From contig JAPPMF010000012.1 of assembly GCA_028819195.1 (NCBI GenBank), positions 248,001 through 312,000 of the forward strand: a stretch of DNA of 64,000 bases. Direction: 5' to 3'. Numbering within the stretch: position 1 is the stretch's first letter; each line of letters begins with the position of its first letter. The stretch is from Bin55 sp028819195. GTDB lineage: Bacteria > Pseudomonadota > Gammaproteobacteria > Pseudomonadales > Azotimanducaceae. Shown piece after piece: positions 1-8,684 of the stretch. A program made the translations under genes and the position numbers. Under the pieces are notes generated by a model, which was not told the origin of the DNA, searched no databases, and saw nothing but the letters and a program-made list of their open reading frames with translations.

Positions 1-783
1 GTCGAACATGTCTATACCGTATTGGATACCCAGCAACAGATCCTTAGGAGTACCTACACCCATTAGATATCGAGGAGATCCCGTTGGAAGTTCTTGAACA
101 TACCACAGCAAGAGTTCGTGCATACTTTGATTTGATTCTCCCACCGACAAACCACCGATTGCATAACCAGGAAAACCTATCGTCTTAAGTTCATCCAAGC
201 TCTCCATTCGCAAATCTTCATACATCCCGCCTTGAAGTATTCCAAAAACTGAACCATTCCCTCGGTAGTAATCCATACATTTTTTCGCCCACAGTATCGA
301 CCGTCCCAAAGCGTCGGCGGTACTCTTTTTATCAGTCGGGTTTGATACACAGTGATCCAGAACCATTACGATATCCGAACCTAAACATTGTTGTACTTCC
401 ATCGATACTTCTGGCGTTAATCGTATGAGATCTCCATCGACTGGCGACTTCAACGATACACCTTCGTCATCGATATTGACCAGTTGACCAAGAGAAAAGA
501 CCTGGTACCCGCCAGAATCTGTAAGGATAGGTCCCCCCCAATTCATGAATTCGTGCAGGCCACCTAGTTGTTTGATTAATTCATGCCCTGGTCTAATTTG
601 TAGATGTAAAGCATTGCTAAGCAAAACGGAAGTACCCGTGTCGGTCAGTTGATCCGGAGTTAGTCCTTTGACAGAACCGTATGTTCCACAAGGCATGAAT
701 ACTGGTGTCTCAACTTCAAAATTTCGTAAACGCAGTGTACCTTGCCTAGCTAACTTGTCTGTTGCATTAACTTTAAACTGCAC
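1..783 (-). CDS. tgt: Queuine tRNA-ribosyltransferase (Tgt), 3' part cut by window edge
   Basis: Tgt swaps guanine-34 of GUN-anticodon tRNAs for preQ1, the first tRNA-bound step of queuosine synthesis, in the cytoplasm. The first 261 codons are present. They show VETPVFMPCGTYGSVKG near the N-terminus, the active-site TDSGGYQVFSLG segment and GYAIGGLSVGE; the window ends at the DMFD motif that carries the family's nucleophilic Asp. I chose GTG at 783 because the resulting start (QFKVNATDKLARQG) lines up with the known family start; an in-frame ATG lies at 807. The start overlaps the end of queA by 11 bases, so the two form a translationally coupled queA-tgt operon, the usual bacterial order. 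The C-terminal zinc-binding part is outside the window. Confidence 0.95.
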   Translation of the reverse strand, partial: MQFKVNATDKLARQGTLRLRNFEVETPVFMPCGTYGSVKGLTPDQLTDTGTSVLLSNALHLQIRPGHELIKQLGGLHEFMNWGGPILTDSGGYQVFSLGQLVNIDDEGVSLKSPVDGDLIRLTPEVSMEVQQCLGSDIVMVLDHCVSNPTDKKSTADALGRSILWAKKCMDYYRGNGSVFGILQGGMYEDLRMESLDELKTIGFPGYAIGGLSVGESNQSMHELLLWYVQELPTGSPRYLMGVGTPKDLLLGIQYGIDMFD

Positions 784-1789
784 GATCACACCACATAGAA
801 TCGCCATAACTGAAGAATCGGTAGCGGTTTTTAACCGCCACGTCGTAGGCTTGCATCGTAAGTTCATATCCGCAGAAAGCACTGACCAGCATGATCAGTG
901 AAGATTCAGGTAGATGGAAATTGGTGATTAACGAATCGACGACCTGAAATTTAAATCCAGGACGGATAAACAACGAGGTTTCTCCCTCATCAACACCGGT
1001 TATTGCAGCATGTTCTAACGTGCGGACTACGGTGGTTCCAACAGCAATACAACGTCCGGTTCTTTGATTAATCGCTTTTCGCGTGCTTGGTGGAATCTTG
1101 TACCATTCACAATGCAGCTCATGTTGCGATAGATCCTCTACCCGAATGGTTTGAAATGTTCCGGCTCCGATATGCAAAGTGATTGGATGTATTTCAACAC
1201 CTTTACATCGAATCTTGTCTAATAGTTCGTTGTCAAAATGCAAGCCTGCTGTTGGTGCAGCGACAGCTCCTTCATGCTGTGCATACACAGTTTGATAACG
1301 ATGTGAATCGGCGAGTGTAGGATTTCGCTCAATGTAAGTTGGTAAAGGAACGCTGCCAAATTGTTCCAAAACCGCAGAAAGCGGGATTTCAAACTCTAAT
1401 CGGTACAAATCTTTGACTCGTTCCAACATCTGCACTTTCACTTTTCCGATTGTCACAGTGTGATGTCTAGACAATCCTCGACTTGCTTTAACATGACATA
1501 CAGCAATATGATTTGTCTCTATTTTTTCAATTAATATATCAACTTTTCCACCGGTATTTTTAACACCTTGTAGCCGTGCATTAATGACTTTTGTGTCATT
1601 GACGATAAGTAAGTCTCCGTGGTTCAATAGTTCGGGGAGATCAAAAAATCGACGATGTGATATTCTTTCTCTATTTAATACTAGGAACCGACTGTTTGTG
1701 CGCTTAGACTTCGGCTGATTCACGACTAGATCTGGAGGCAATTCATACCAAAAGTCAGATTTTTTTAATTTGCGGTATATATCGGTCAC
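773..1789 (-). CDS. queA: S-adenosylmethionine:tRNA ribosyltransferase-isomerase (QueA)
   Basis: QueA transfers and isomerises the ribosyl moiety of AdoMet onto preQ1-tRNA to give epoxyqueuosine. The 338-residue product is close to the family length. It has the N-terminal SDFWYELPPDLVVNQP, the NDTKVINARL segment, EGAVAAPTAGLHFDNELL, THIGAGTF-like HIGAGTFQTIRVEDL, and the C-terminal TNFHLPESSLIMLVSAF block typical of QueA. The longest start is GTG at 1789, about eight residues longer than the E. coli protein. It is the first gene of the queA-tgt pair and overlaps tgt. Assignment is firm; the exact start is less so. Confidence 0.95.
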   Translation of the reverse strand: MTDIYRKLKKSDFWYELPPDLVVNQPKSKRTNSRFLVLNRERISHRRFFDLPELLNHGDLLIVNDTKVINARLQGVKNTGGKVDILIEKIETNHIAVCHVKASRGLSRHHTVTIGKVKVQMLERVKDLYRLEFEIPLSAVLEQFGSVPLPTYIERNPTLADSHRYQTVYAQHEGAVAAPTAGLHFDNELLDKIRCKGVEIHPITLHIGAGTFQTIRVEDLSQHELHCEWYKIPPSTRKAINQRTGRCIAVGTTVVRTLEHAAITGVDEGETSLFIRPGFKFQVVDSLITNFHLPESSLIMLVSAFCGYELTMQAYDVAVKNRYRFFSYGDSMWCDRAV

Positions 1790-1875
1790 AAACGTCTATT
1801 GTGGTTAATGTAAAGCTATACAGTCAGTCGATTAGAATACAGAAACTTAATCAATGATTGACAAACGTTACACTC

Positions 1876-2946
1876 ATGACCAAATCAATCTCGCATGCCC
1901 GTGTGCTAACGATTAATGCGCTAGTTCTTATATTAACTTGTTTCGTACTAAGAAGTGCGTCGGTATACTCGTCATCCATTTCGGTAGATACCTCTGTAAC
2001 TGCATTCAAAACTTCTTTGTGTGAAGGCGAAGAATTTCCTTACGACAACATTCTTCAAATGTGGGGAGATGTTAACTTGTTCGAGTTTCAGTCTTTTTGT
2101 TTTGCAGATAGTTGTTTGGCTACATGCGAAGAAATCGACGAAAAGATGTCATCAGCGATGGACAATCTCATGGATATCTTGGATGCCGTACAAAATCCAA
2201 CAAATTACTCTAATTGGGGCCCCAAACATCTTGACCTCAACGAAGCATCTGACGATATGTCTAAACCCGCTGGGTTTCTTTCAATTGAAACCTATAACTA
2301 TATTCAAAAGGAAAAACGAAAAGCCTTAAACAAATTTGTGAAACGTATATCGGATTGTGTTGTCAGTGAAATCGATATAAACAAGACTCTGGATTTTGAA
2401 ATTACGGCAGACCAACTTTACGGTAAAAACGCTGACATGCTGCCAATAGAAGGTACTATTCCAGTCCGAATCAAGCTTTCGGGTATGGATTATCCACACG
2501 ATCTCTACACTACTGTCTATCAATCAATTCTCCACGAATTGCTACATGTTGAGGAACACCAAGTTAACAAAGCTTTTAGAATCTTTGTAGATAAAGATGG
2601 TAACGAGGTTGATGTCCCTTTTGACCAAAAGTTTAGCGAGGAAATCTGGGTACAAGAAGAAACTTACAACCTAATAGATTCAGCACATGCAATAGAACCT
2701 AGATATCTTTTTCAAGATCAAACCGAACTTCTTGAACTAATTAGTGATTTACGAGATAATTTGATAAAGTCAAAAGAGATTAGCCAAGATGACGATTACT
2801 CTGACGCTCAATTGGAAGCTTACTTTGAAGATGAACTAGGGAATTTAGGTGCGAATGAATTATTAGGCAGTCCTCCGAATCCTAATTACGATATCAAACA
2901 AAAAATTGAACCATGCTCTACCTTCCATGGAGCAGACGACTCGTGA
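1876..2946 (+). CDS. Unknown secreted protein with HELLH zinc-protease motif
   Basis: I do not recognise the family. ATG 1876 gives an N-terminal hydrophobic segment (ALVLILTCFVLRSA) that looks like a signal peptide or anchor; a TTG at 1858 would add six residues. The product is 356 residues. Its clearest feature is HELLHVEEHQ, with H220, E221 and H224 matching the HExxH zinc motif of metallopeptidases. A later EEIWVQEETY segment, about 35-40 residues downstream, could give the third ligand. Several Cys residues lie in the first third (CEGEE, FCFADSCLATC) and suggest disulfides in the periplasm. The stop codon overlaps the GTG start of the next gene (GTGA), so the two are probably coupled. 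A secreted metallopeptidase is an inference from one motif. Confidence 0.7.
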   Translation: MTKSISHARVLTINALVLILTCFVLRSASVYSSSISVDTSVTAFKTSLCEGEEFPYDNILQMWGDVNLFEFQSFCFADSCLATCEEIDEKMSSAMDNLMDILDAVQNPTNYSNWGPKHLDLNEASDDMSKPAGFLSIETYNYIQKEKRKALNKFVKRISDCVVSEIDINKTLDFEITADQLYGKNADMLPIEGTIPVRIKLSGMDYPHDLYTTVYQSILHELLHVEEHQVNKAFRIFVDKDGNEVDVPFDQKFSEEIWVQEETYNLIDSAHAIEPRYLFQDQTELLELISDLRDNLIKSKEISQDDDYSDAQLEAYFEDELGNLGANELLGSPPNPNYDIKQKIEPCSTFHGADDS

Positions 2947-4457
2947 AGAAAGTTCAAGGTCTGTACATGATCGGGATGTTAGCTAGTGTGTTCCTTGGCT
3001 TATTTTTGGTTAGTGTTTTTGGAATAATTTTGCTAAAGTCCAATAAGAGTTCAAATGTCGCAGAATTTGTACCCGAAATAGAACACTTAGAAACGAAATT
3101 AGAAAATACGAGTAAATCACCACAAACATCCAAAGTCATAAACAATCGCACTGAACCGAATATAAATCGCTTCGACGTTCTCCGCGTGTGCCCCGATAGT
3201 CACACAATTACACGCAACAGTTTTGAAAATTCAGATTTGTCAATTTTCACCAACGAATGCTGGCAAACTTTAGAAGAGTATTTTGACGCCCGTGAATACG
3301 TCGGGCATCGCGGTTCGACGTGGATCACAATTCCTGAAACAATGTCCAATGAACGAATTTTTGAACAGCCACAGACAGATCGCGCTCTTGTTCTTGAAGC
3401 GTTAAAGCAAGAAGAGTGTCTGTTTACTGAAGTACCCTATTTATCTCCTGAACTTAATAAAGCTTGTCACGCAGAATCGTTTACTGCCTTCGCCGCGTTT
3501 ACAGACACCTGTGGAGTTCAGGCTAATACATTGCATTTCGATGGAGTGTACGAAGAATTTAGATCTCTATATCGAGGAAGTCTGTACGTAGACGAAGAAA
3601 GCTTATATCCTAATACACCTCGACCAAGTATTGAGAGAATAATTGCCCGTAACAAAAACACACAAATCATTTGGGCAACAAACAAACAAGGAATAATTAA
3701 CCAAAATCAATTTGATCGTGTCTCAGCCAACGATTCCGAATCGCTTCTATATTCAATTTGGATGAACAAAAAATGTGCTGAATTTGGACTCGAAAAGTTG
3801 CTGTTCTCGCCGGAAGATGTAGATCGCAAACCCTACGATAAACTCATGGAAATAGGGAATGCTTTGGGAGTTTCCTTAGACGAAGTTCCCGATGCTCGGT
3901 ATACACATGTGATTGCAGAGAATCTATCCAAGGTTATGTTTGCCATTGCTGCACATTTTGGAGATTTCACGGCTAGTCTATCAACAGTTGTATTTAATCT
4001 TGAACACCCACATACTACAGAAATACAATCGCATTTGCGTCAAGAGTACCCATGGACCGACATTGTTTCATTTAATCAAAGTGTCATTCAATTTGGTGGA
4101 ACGATTGAACACTCGAACGAACCGCTACAGGAATTGATTAATGTACTCAAAGAAAGTATACAAGGATTAGTTCAATTTGATGAACTAGGTTATCAATACG
4201 ATTTACAATGGCTTGTCGACCATCTCTGTAATCGAATTTGCGGTGCATTTAATATGAACGCCATACGAGCAAAACAACTCGACGACGAACATTCAAGACC
4301 ACTATCAAAGCCAAGTGACCAGCCGGATTCGGACTACATCAATTGCGAACAAGCAATCGACTATATCAATAAAGAGAATGTTCTTGATTTCAGACAATCG
4401 GTGAAATTGGATGAATTCGAACAAGTTGCGCGCGAACTCGAGGTCCTCGTCTGGTAG
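2943..4457 (+). CDS. Unknown single-span membrane-anchored protein
   Basis: I do not recognise this protein. GTG 2943 overlaps the previous stop as GTGA; an in-frame ATG at 2913 would give a longer overlap. The product of about 504 residues begins with a short basic stretch and one hydrophobic helix (GMLASVFLGLFLVSVFGIILL), followed by a large hydrophilic part with scattered Cys residues, consistent with an anchor and a periplasmic domain. No catalytic motif is obvious. Coupling to the HELLH gene upstream suggests that the two act together, perhaps as a protease and a partner or inhibitor, but nothing in the sequence proves this. The next gene starts 190 bases downstream. Confidence 0.6.
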   Translation: MKKVQGLYMIGMLASVFLGLFLVSVFGIILLKSNKSSNVAEFVPEIEHLETKLENTSKSPQTSKVINNRTEPNINRFDVLRVCPDSHTITRNSFENSDLSIFTNECWQTLEEYFDAREYVGHRGSTWITIPETMSNERIFEQPQTDRALVLEALKQEECLFTEVPYLSPELNKACHAESFTAFAAFTDTCGVQANTLHFDGVYEEFRSLYRGSLYVDEESLYPNTPRPSIERIIARNKNTQIIWATNKQGIINQNQFDRVSANDSESLLYSIWMNKKCAEFGLEKLLFSPEDVDRKPYDKLMEIGNALGVSLDEVPDARYTHVIAENLSKVMFAIAAHFGDFTASLSTVVFNLEHPHTTEIQSHLRQEYPWTDIVSFNQSVIQFGGTIEHSNEPLQELINVLKESIQGLVQFDELGYQYDLQWLVDHLCNRICGAFNMNAIRAKQLDDEHSRPLSKPSDQPDSDYINCEQAIDYINKENVLDFRQSVKLDEFEQVARELEVLVW

Positions 4458-4647
4458 CGATCACAATCAAATTTAGTTGATCTCAAGTAACTATTTACTC
4501 TTCCAACCAATGTAAGTAACTTTGTGGTATCGTATTCGGCTTGATTACGTGGCAGGTCAATCCGAACGATTGTTTTCTATACAATCTAAACGATATAGTT
4601 ATAGCTGACGTAAATACTTTTTCAATTTCACTAAACCACAACAAACT

Positions 4648-5070
4648 ATGTCTCAAAACCCTTTTATTGACTCATCAGCAAAGCATACACAACGATATAT
4701 CGAAAGCAACGGAGCAGAAGGACACGAGTGGAACGGAATCTACTGTTTACTACTTTCGACTCGCGGTAGAAAAACGGGAAAAACACTCACCATTCCACTA
4801 ATCTACGGGAAAGTTGAAAACAGTTTTGTGGTGGTCGCTTCGAAAGGTGGGCATACAGACGATCCCTATTGGTATAAAAACCTAGTCAATGAACCTAAGG
4901 TTGAAATACAGGTAGGTCCAACAAAACATGATGCTGTAGCGCGAACGTCGAAAGGTAAAGAACGTCAGAGATTGTGGACATTAATGACAGATATTTTTCC
5001 TCGCTACGAAGAGTATCGCCAAATGACCTCTAGAGAAATTCCCGTCGTTGTCATCCAACCATCGTCCTAG
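4648..5070 (+). CDS. DUF385 / deazaflavin-dependent nitroreductase-family protein
   Basis: The 140-residue product has the order of the DUF385 split-barrel family: YCLLLSTRGRKTGKTLTIPL, then a GGHTDDPYWYKNLVNEPKVEIQVG block, then a C-terminal REIPVVVIQP strand. In actinobacteria these proteins use coenzyme F420 or bind related flavins, fatty acids or haem. The motif TRGRKTGKxxxxPL near residues 33-50 and the DPxWYxNLxxxPxVxxQ pattern are visible. In a gammaproteobacterium the cofactor is uncertain. The gene is monocistronic or loosely linked to the metallopeptidase gene 37 bases downstream. The family is well supported; the reaction is not known. Confidence 0.8.
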   Translation: MSQNPFIDSSAKHTQRYIESNGAEGHEWNGIYCLLLSTRGRKTGKTLTIPLIYGKVENSFVVVASKGGHTDDPYWYKNLVNEPKVEIQVGPTKHDAVARTSKGKERQRLWTLMTDIFPRYEEYRQMTSREIPVVVIQPSS

Positions 5071-5107
5071 CGTCTTGGTCGCACGAAAACTCGCGTAATT
5101 CCTCTAA

Positions 5108-5881
5108 GTGAAATTACCTTGTCTCTATATGTCTGTTCGTGGACAAAAGATAAGGGTTGAACAAAGAACAAGCCGGACTCGAAAAAGTAGAGCGAGTTTT
5201 CACTACCACCCCGAAAAAGTTTTGTTTGTTACTACGCCAGCCCAAGTTTCTAGCAAAGACCTGTTCAACCTCGTGAAGAATAACGAAAACAGAATCCACA
5301 AACTGATGCAAGTGGCACAAGCCGACCCACAAATCTGTTACCCATTGAACTATGAAGATGGTTGTACGATTTTGGTTTTGTCTGAACCGGTTCGCGTCAC
5401 GGTGAGGACGAGTAATCGAATCCAACCTTCGTATCAAAATAACCGCTTAACGATAAAGAAACCTCTTGACGTTTCGTTGAAAGGAGTGATATTTGCTTGG
5501 TACAAAATTCATGCAACCGCGATTTTTCAGGAACGGATTGTTCAAATGTGCGAAAAAGCTAATTTTGTCGATGCAGTACCGCCTTGGTCGCATCGATTCA
5601 TGTCTAGCCTTTGGGGGAGCTGTAACCGTGATCGTAAAGTAAAGTTAAATACTCATCTAATCAAAGTTCCGATCAAAGCTATAGACCTAGTGATCATGCA
5701 TGAACTCTGCCATTTCATACATCAAAATCATAGTCGCGCATTCTACGAGCTACTAGCCGAACAATTACCAAACTGGAAACAAACTGATAACCTACTCCAA
5801 AACTATGGAATGTTGTTATGCGAAGAACCTCCAACGGAACGTTATCGACAATCGAAAAGACGAGTACGATATGGTGCCTGA
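5108..5881 (+). CDS. YgjP-family M48-like metallopeptidase domain protein
   Basis: The 257-residue product matches the YgjP / DUF45 family of cytosolic metalloprotease-like proteins. The C-terminal half carries VIMHELCHFIHQNHSRAFY, with H198, E199 and H202 as the HExxH motif and H208 further on. The upstream LWGSCNRDRKVKLNTHLI segment is the typical WGSCS-like signature of this family. GTG 5108 is the longest start; ATG 5129 is possible. The stop codon overlaps the 3' end of tRNA-Leu on the other strand by 10 bases. The physiological substrate of the family is poorly known, and some relatives sit with restriction or repair genes, which is not the case here. Confidence 0.85.
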   Translation: MKLPCLYMSVRGQKIRVEQRTSRTRKSRASFHYHPEKVLFVTTPAQVSSKDLFNLVKNNENRIHKLMQVAQADPQICYPLNYEDGCTILVLSEPVRVTVRTSNRIQPSYQNNRLTIKKPLDVSLKGVIFAWYKIHATAIFQERIVQMCEKANFVDAVPPWSHRFMSSLWGSCNRDRKVKLNTHLIKVPIKAIDLVIMHELCHFIHQNHSRAFYELLAEQLPNWKQTDNLLQNYGMLLCEEPPTERYRQSKRRVRYGA

Positions 5882-5958
5882 GGAGAGACTCGAACTCTCA
5901 CGGTGTTGCCACCACCAGATTTTGAGTCTGGCGCGTATACCAATTTCGCCACTCAGGC
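5872..5958 (-). tRNA. tRNA-Leu (anticodon CAA)
   Basis: On the minus strand an 87-base cloverleaf is readable: acceptor GCCTGAG pairs with CTCAGGC, followed by discriminator A and encoded CCA at 5872-5874. The anticodon stem-loop CCAGA-CTCAAAA-TCTGG gives anticodon CAA, which decodes UUG. A long variable arm (GGTGGCAACACC) marks a class II tRNA, and the T arm GAGAGTTCGAGTCTCTC is intact. Its last 10 bases overlap the stop end of the metallopeptidase gene on the plus strand. A TATAAT lies 9 bases upstream. Confidence 0.95.
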
Positions 5959-5967
5959 GCAACAGAA

Positions 5968-5973
5968 ATTATA
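5968..5973 (-). promoter_or_regulatory. Probable -10 box of tRNA-Leu promoter
   Basis: The minus strand reads TATAAT nine bases before the mature 5' end of tRNA-Leu. No good TTGACA-like -35 is seen at 16-18 bases further upstream. The perfect hexamer and its position support a promoter, but only the -10 is convincing. Confidence 0.5.
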
Positions 5974-6010
5974 GTCTGTAGCACCACGCGACTGAGATAT
6001 ACTACCTTCT

Positions 6011-6514
6011 GTGAAGAAACCTAAAAAACAACGAGAAACCACTCTTCTTGAAATCGGGCCCTCACCGTTTCGATTTCGAATTTTGGCACTGTGTTATGAC
6101 ACGTTGATTGTGGTTGCACTATGGGCAGTTACAACTTCTCTTATCGTGCTTGTTAATGGCCGTGAAGTAACAGGTGCTTTACTTCAGAGCATATTATTAG
6201 TCGAGACTTTTGTATTTTTCTGTTTTTTCTGGATCCATCGTGGACAAACAATCGGCATGTTGGCATGGAAGCTACGACTTAAATCTTCTTCCACCTTCAC
6301 ATTAAGAAGTGCTCTTTTTCGATTTTGTGGAGAACTGCTCTCAATACTTACTCTTGGGCTTGGATATTACTGGATTTGGTTTGACAAAAACCGTCGATCG
6401 TGGTCCGATTTATTCTCCAACAGTTATGTTATTCGCTACAGGTACGAAAAACCTTCAATTGACCTTCCGCAACAGGTAAATGCCACAGGTAAAAATGATA
6501 AAGAGCGGAAGTAG
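6011..6514 (+). CDS. RDD-family membrane protein
   Basis: The 167-residue product has the RDD pattern: RFRILALCYDTLIVVALWAV at the first helix with the family Arg and Asp, a second helix (ILLVETFVFFCFFWIH), then GQTIGMLAWKLRL, which matches the common GxTxGK-like loop, and a last helix pair with FDKNRRSWSDLFS near the C-terminus, equal to the DRRTIHD-type end. The role of RDD proteins is mostly unknown; some relatives act as ion antiporters. The start is GTG at 6011. The 3' end overlaps the 3' end of lptG by 60 bases on the opposite strand. Three further RDD genes occur in this window. Confidence 0.85.
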   Translation: MKKPKKQRETTLLEIGPSPFRFRILALCYDTLIVVALWAVTTSLIVLVNGREVTGALLQSILLVETFVFFCFFWIHRGQTIGMLAWKLRLKSSSTFTLRSALFRFCGELLSILTLGLGYYWIWFDKNRRSWSDLFSNSYVIRYRYEKPSIDLPQQVNATGKNDKERK

Positions 6515-7507
6515 TACAACCACCACAGGTGGGATCTCATAGAGCAACGCTAATGGAACGAGCATTCGGTTGAGATATTCCAGCACAATACCCACACCCA
6601 ATCCTACTGCTATACGTGTCCCCATACCAGTTTCACGTAGGGGACCAATCACGAATCCTACTGCGACGAGTACGAGACCAATAATTGACAGCGATTTCGT
6701 CAATCGAGTCCAAGCTGTAATTTCTAATAGTCGAGTACTTTTGCCTTCGTTATGCAAATACTCTATTTGATCAAATAAATCATTTAATGAAAGTTGTGAG
6801 GGATCGGTAAGTATCCGCCTTTTCAACGACGATGGATCACCATGTGGTACCCAACTACCACTTGGTGAACGGCTGAATTGAATGTTCTCTGAGGTGAAGT
6901 TTTTCTCAGTAACGTTCGAGAGGACAAACGACTTGCTAACCGATTCAATAACACCAATCTCAGCTTGTAATACACTTTCTAAGGTATTATCTGGTTGAAA
7001 GGTAAACTGTTCCATTCCATACAGGTTTCCACCGTCGTCAAAGGCATGGATCTGATAGAACGTATTACCTTCTCGATACCAGGTTCCTACATCACTCTGA
7101 CTAGCAGCTTCCGGCAAAATAAAGCGAGAAAGAACAGGATTTTTCATCAGTTCACTGACTAACACAACCCCACCAAAAAAGATCAACGAAGCCACTGCAA
7201 CCGAAATACACAATCGCCAGGGCGACAAACCAGAAGCACGTAACACTGTGATTTCCGAATTTTGACTCATTGCACCTAAGCCGATCAATACCCCTACTAA
7301 AACGATGTACGTAACCGATTCTGCTAAAGACGAAGGGACATCAAGTAATACGATCGCCAAAATACTGAGAAAAGAACGTGTTTCGTCGACTCCTCGCGCC
7401 TCATCGACAAAACCAAACATTGTCATGAGTAACAACAAACACAACATCACAGCAAACATACTCACCAACAGTGTTCGGATGATGTAAAAGTCGAAACGTT
7501 TAATCAT
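6455..7507 (-). CDS. lptG: LPS export ABC transporter permease LptG
   Basis: LptG is one of the two inner-membrane permeases that, with the LptB ATPase, extract lipopolysaccharide and push it into the Lpt bridge. The 350-residue product has six predicted membrane helices split 3+3 around a periplasmic beta-jellyroll of about 160 residues. It starts with DFYIIRTLLVSMF and has the SEITVLRASGLSPWRL coupling segment near residue 90. The ATG overlaps the lptF stop by one base (TAATG), so the pair is coupled. The end overlaps the convergent RDD gene by 60 bases. Order lptF-lptG divergent from holC-valS matches other gammaproteobacteria. Confidence 0.95.
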   Translation of the reverse strand: MIKRFDFYIIRTLLVSMFAVMLCLLLLMTMFGFVDEARGVDETRSFLSILAIVLLDVPSSLAESVTYIVLVGVLIGLGAMSQNSEITVLRASGLSPWRLCISVAVASLIFFGGVVLVSELMKNPVLSRFILPEAASQSDVGTWYREGNTFYQIHAFDDGGNLYGMEQFTFQPDNTLESVLQAEIGVIESVSKSFVLSNVTEKNFTSENIQFSRSPSGSWVPHGDPSSLKRRILTDPSQLSLNDLFDQIEYLHNEGKSTRLLEITAWTRLTKSLSIIGLVLVAVGFVIGPLRETGMGTRIAVGLGVGIVLEYLNRMLVPLALLYEIPPVVVVLLPLFIIFTCGIYLLRKVN

Positions 7508-8583
7508 TACTGAGGTCGATTCTGATGTCGAATCAAAAACACAGCTAGTCCAAACAACACCGTATGGGCACCATAAATTAGCAGTGTACTAGCTATGGTT
7601 GAATCAGTTGTCGTCTGTTGTATCATTACAAGTAATAAGTAGTACCCTAAGAACGTGAATAAACCAGGGACAACTTGTCCATATCGACCTGACCGTGGTC
7701 GAGTTCGCGATATGCCGAATGCAATCAATCCACTGATCAAGGTCATTAAAGGTAGCGATACACGCCAATCAAACTCCTGTGATTGAACAGCGTCTGAACG
7801 TTCAAGCGCCAATGTATCCATAGCCTCGATTTCCAATGGAATACTCAGATCTTCTTCGATATCCAACAAAATCGACAACTCTGAAAAACTCATCACCACA
7901 TGCGGGTTATTCTCATACAATCCTTCATACCGAACACCATCTTGTAGTTGCATAAAACGTTTCCCACTATCGTCATCAAGCAGAAAGGTAGCTGAATTCG
8001 CTAACGCAATCGACGGAGTAGGACTAATCTCGTAAAGAAAAACTCCATGTAGTATTCGGTTATCGCGATCAACTGCTTCAACAAATACTGTTCGATTCCC
8101 ATTCGATAAACTCCTAAATTCTCCTGCCACAATAGCATCGAATTCGTTAGTAACCGCAGTATCGGCAAGCAGCTGCACAAACATCTGACGTGACGTAGGG
8201 GTAATGATCAAACTAAAAAAACCGACAACTAAAGCAGCCGGGACAATCACACTTGAAATCCACAAAATCATTTTTTGTGGTGATGTACCACCCATCGTCA
8301 AGACTACGTACTCTTGGTCTGCATGTAAACGACCAAAAGATAAGATAATCGCTAGAACTAACGAAAATGGTAGCGCAAGTTGAACGAACTCAGGTAGTCG
8401 TAGAATCATTAGTGTCCAAAGTAAGTCGGCACTAAACTTTCCAGCGGCCGCTTCTTGCATATAACCTGTGAATCGGGCACCAATACTGATAATCATCAAC
8501 ACGACAAAAACAGCGATCAGAACTAACCCTAGTTCTTTAACGATATGACGGTATGCAATAGTCAATTTAAGGGTCTCGTACAA
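7507..8583 (-). CDS. lptF: LPS export ABC transporter permease LptF
   Basis: LptF pairs with LptG in the LptB2FG complex for lipopolysaccharide extraction. The 358-residue product shows the same 3+3 helix layout with a periplasmic domain between. The coupling region reads HADQEYVVLTMGGTSPQKM, and SISIGARFTGYM-like sequence follows helix one. The only in-frame start that covers the first helix is TTG at 8583, without a clear Shine-Dalgarno. It stands 101 bases from the divergent holC start; this gap must hold both promoters. lptG follows with a one-base overlap. Confidence 0.93.
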   Translation of the reverse strand: MYETLKLTIAYRHIVKELGLVLIAVFVVLMIISIGARFTGYMQEAAAGKFSADLLWTLMILRLPEFVQLALPFSLVLAIILSFGRLHADQEYVVLTMGGTSPQKMILWISSVIVPAALVVGFFSLIITPTSRQMFVQLLADTAVTNEFDAIVAGEFRSLSNGNRTVFVEAVDRDNRILHGVFLYEISPTPSIALANSATFLLDDDSGKRFMQLQDGVRYEGLYENNPHVVMSFSELSILLDIEEDLSIPLEIEAMDTLALERSDAVQSQEFDWRVSLPLMTLISGLIAFGISRTRPRSGRYGQVVPGLFTFLGYYLLLVMIQQTTTDSTIASTLLIYGAHTVLFGLAVFLIRHQNRPQ

Positions 8584-8684
8584 TTTTTACTTTGGATAGG
8601 ATCTTCAAGTTGGAAAATTCCTACCATTTGTTCAAATATTCCATGGTTAAACCAATCTTCATCCCCTTCCTAGAAAATTAAAAA

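Noticed and set aside
4541..4801. An 86-residue frame overlapping the DUF385 gene
   Set aside because: It is in another frame, has no recognisable motif, and overlaps a gene with clear family support.
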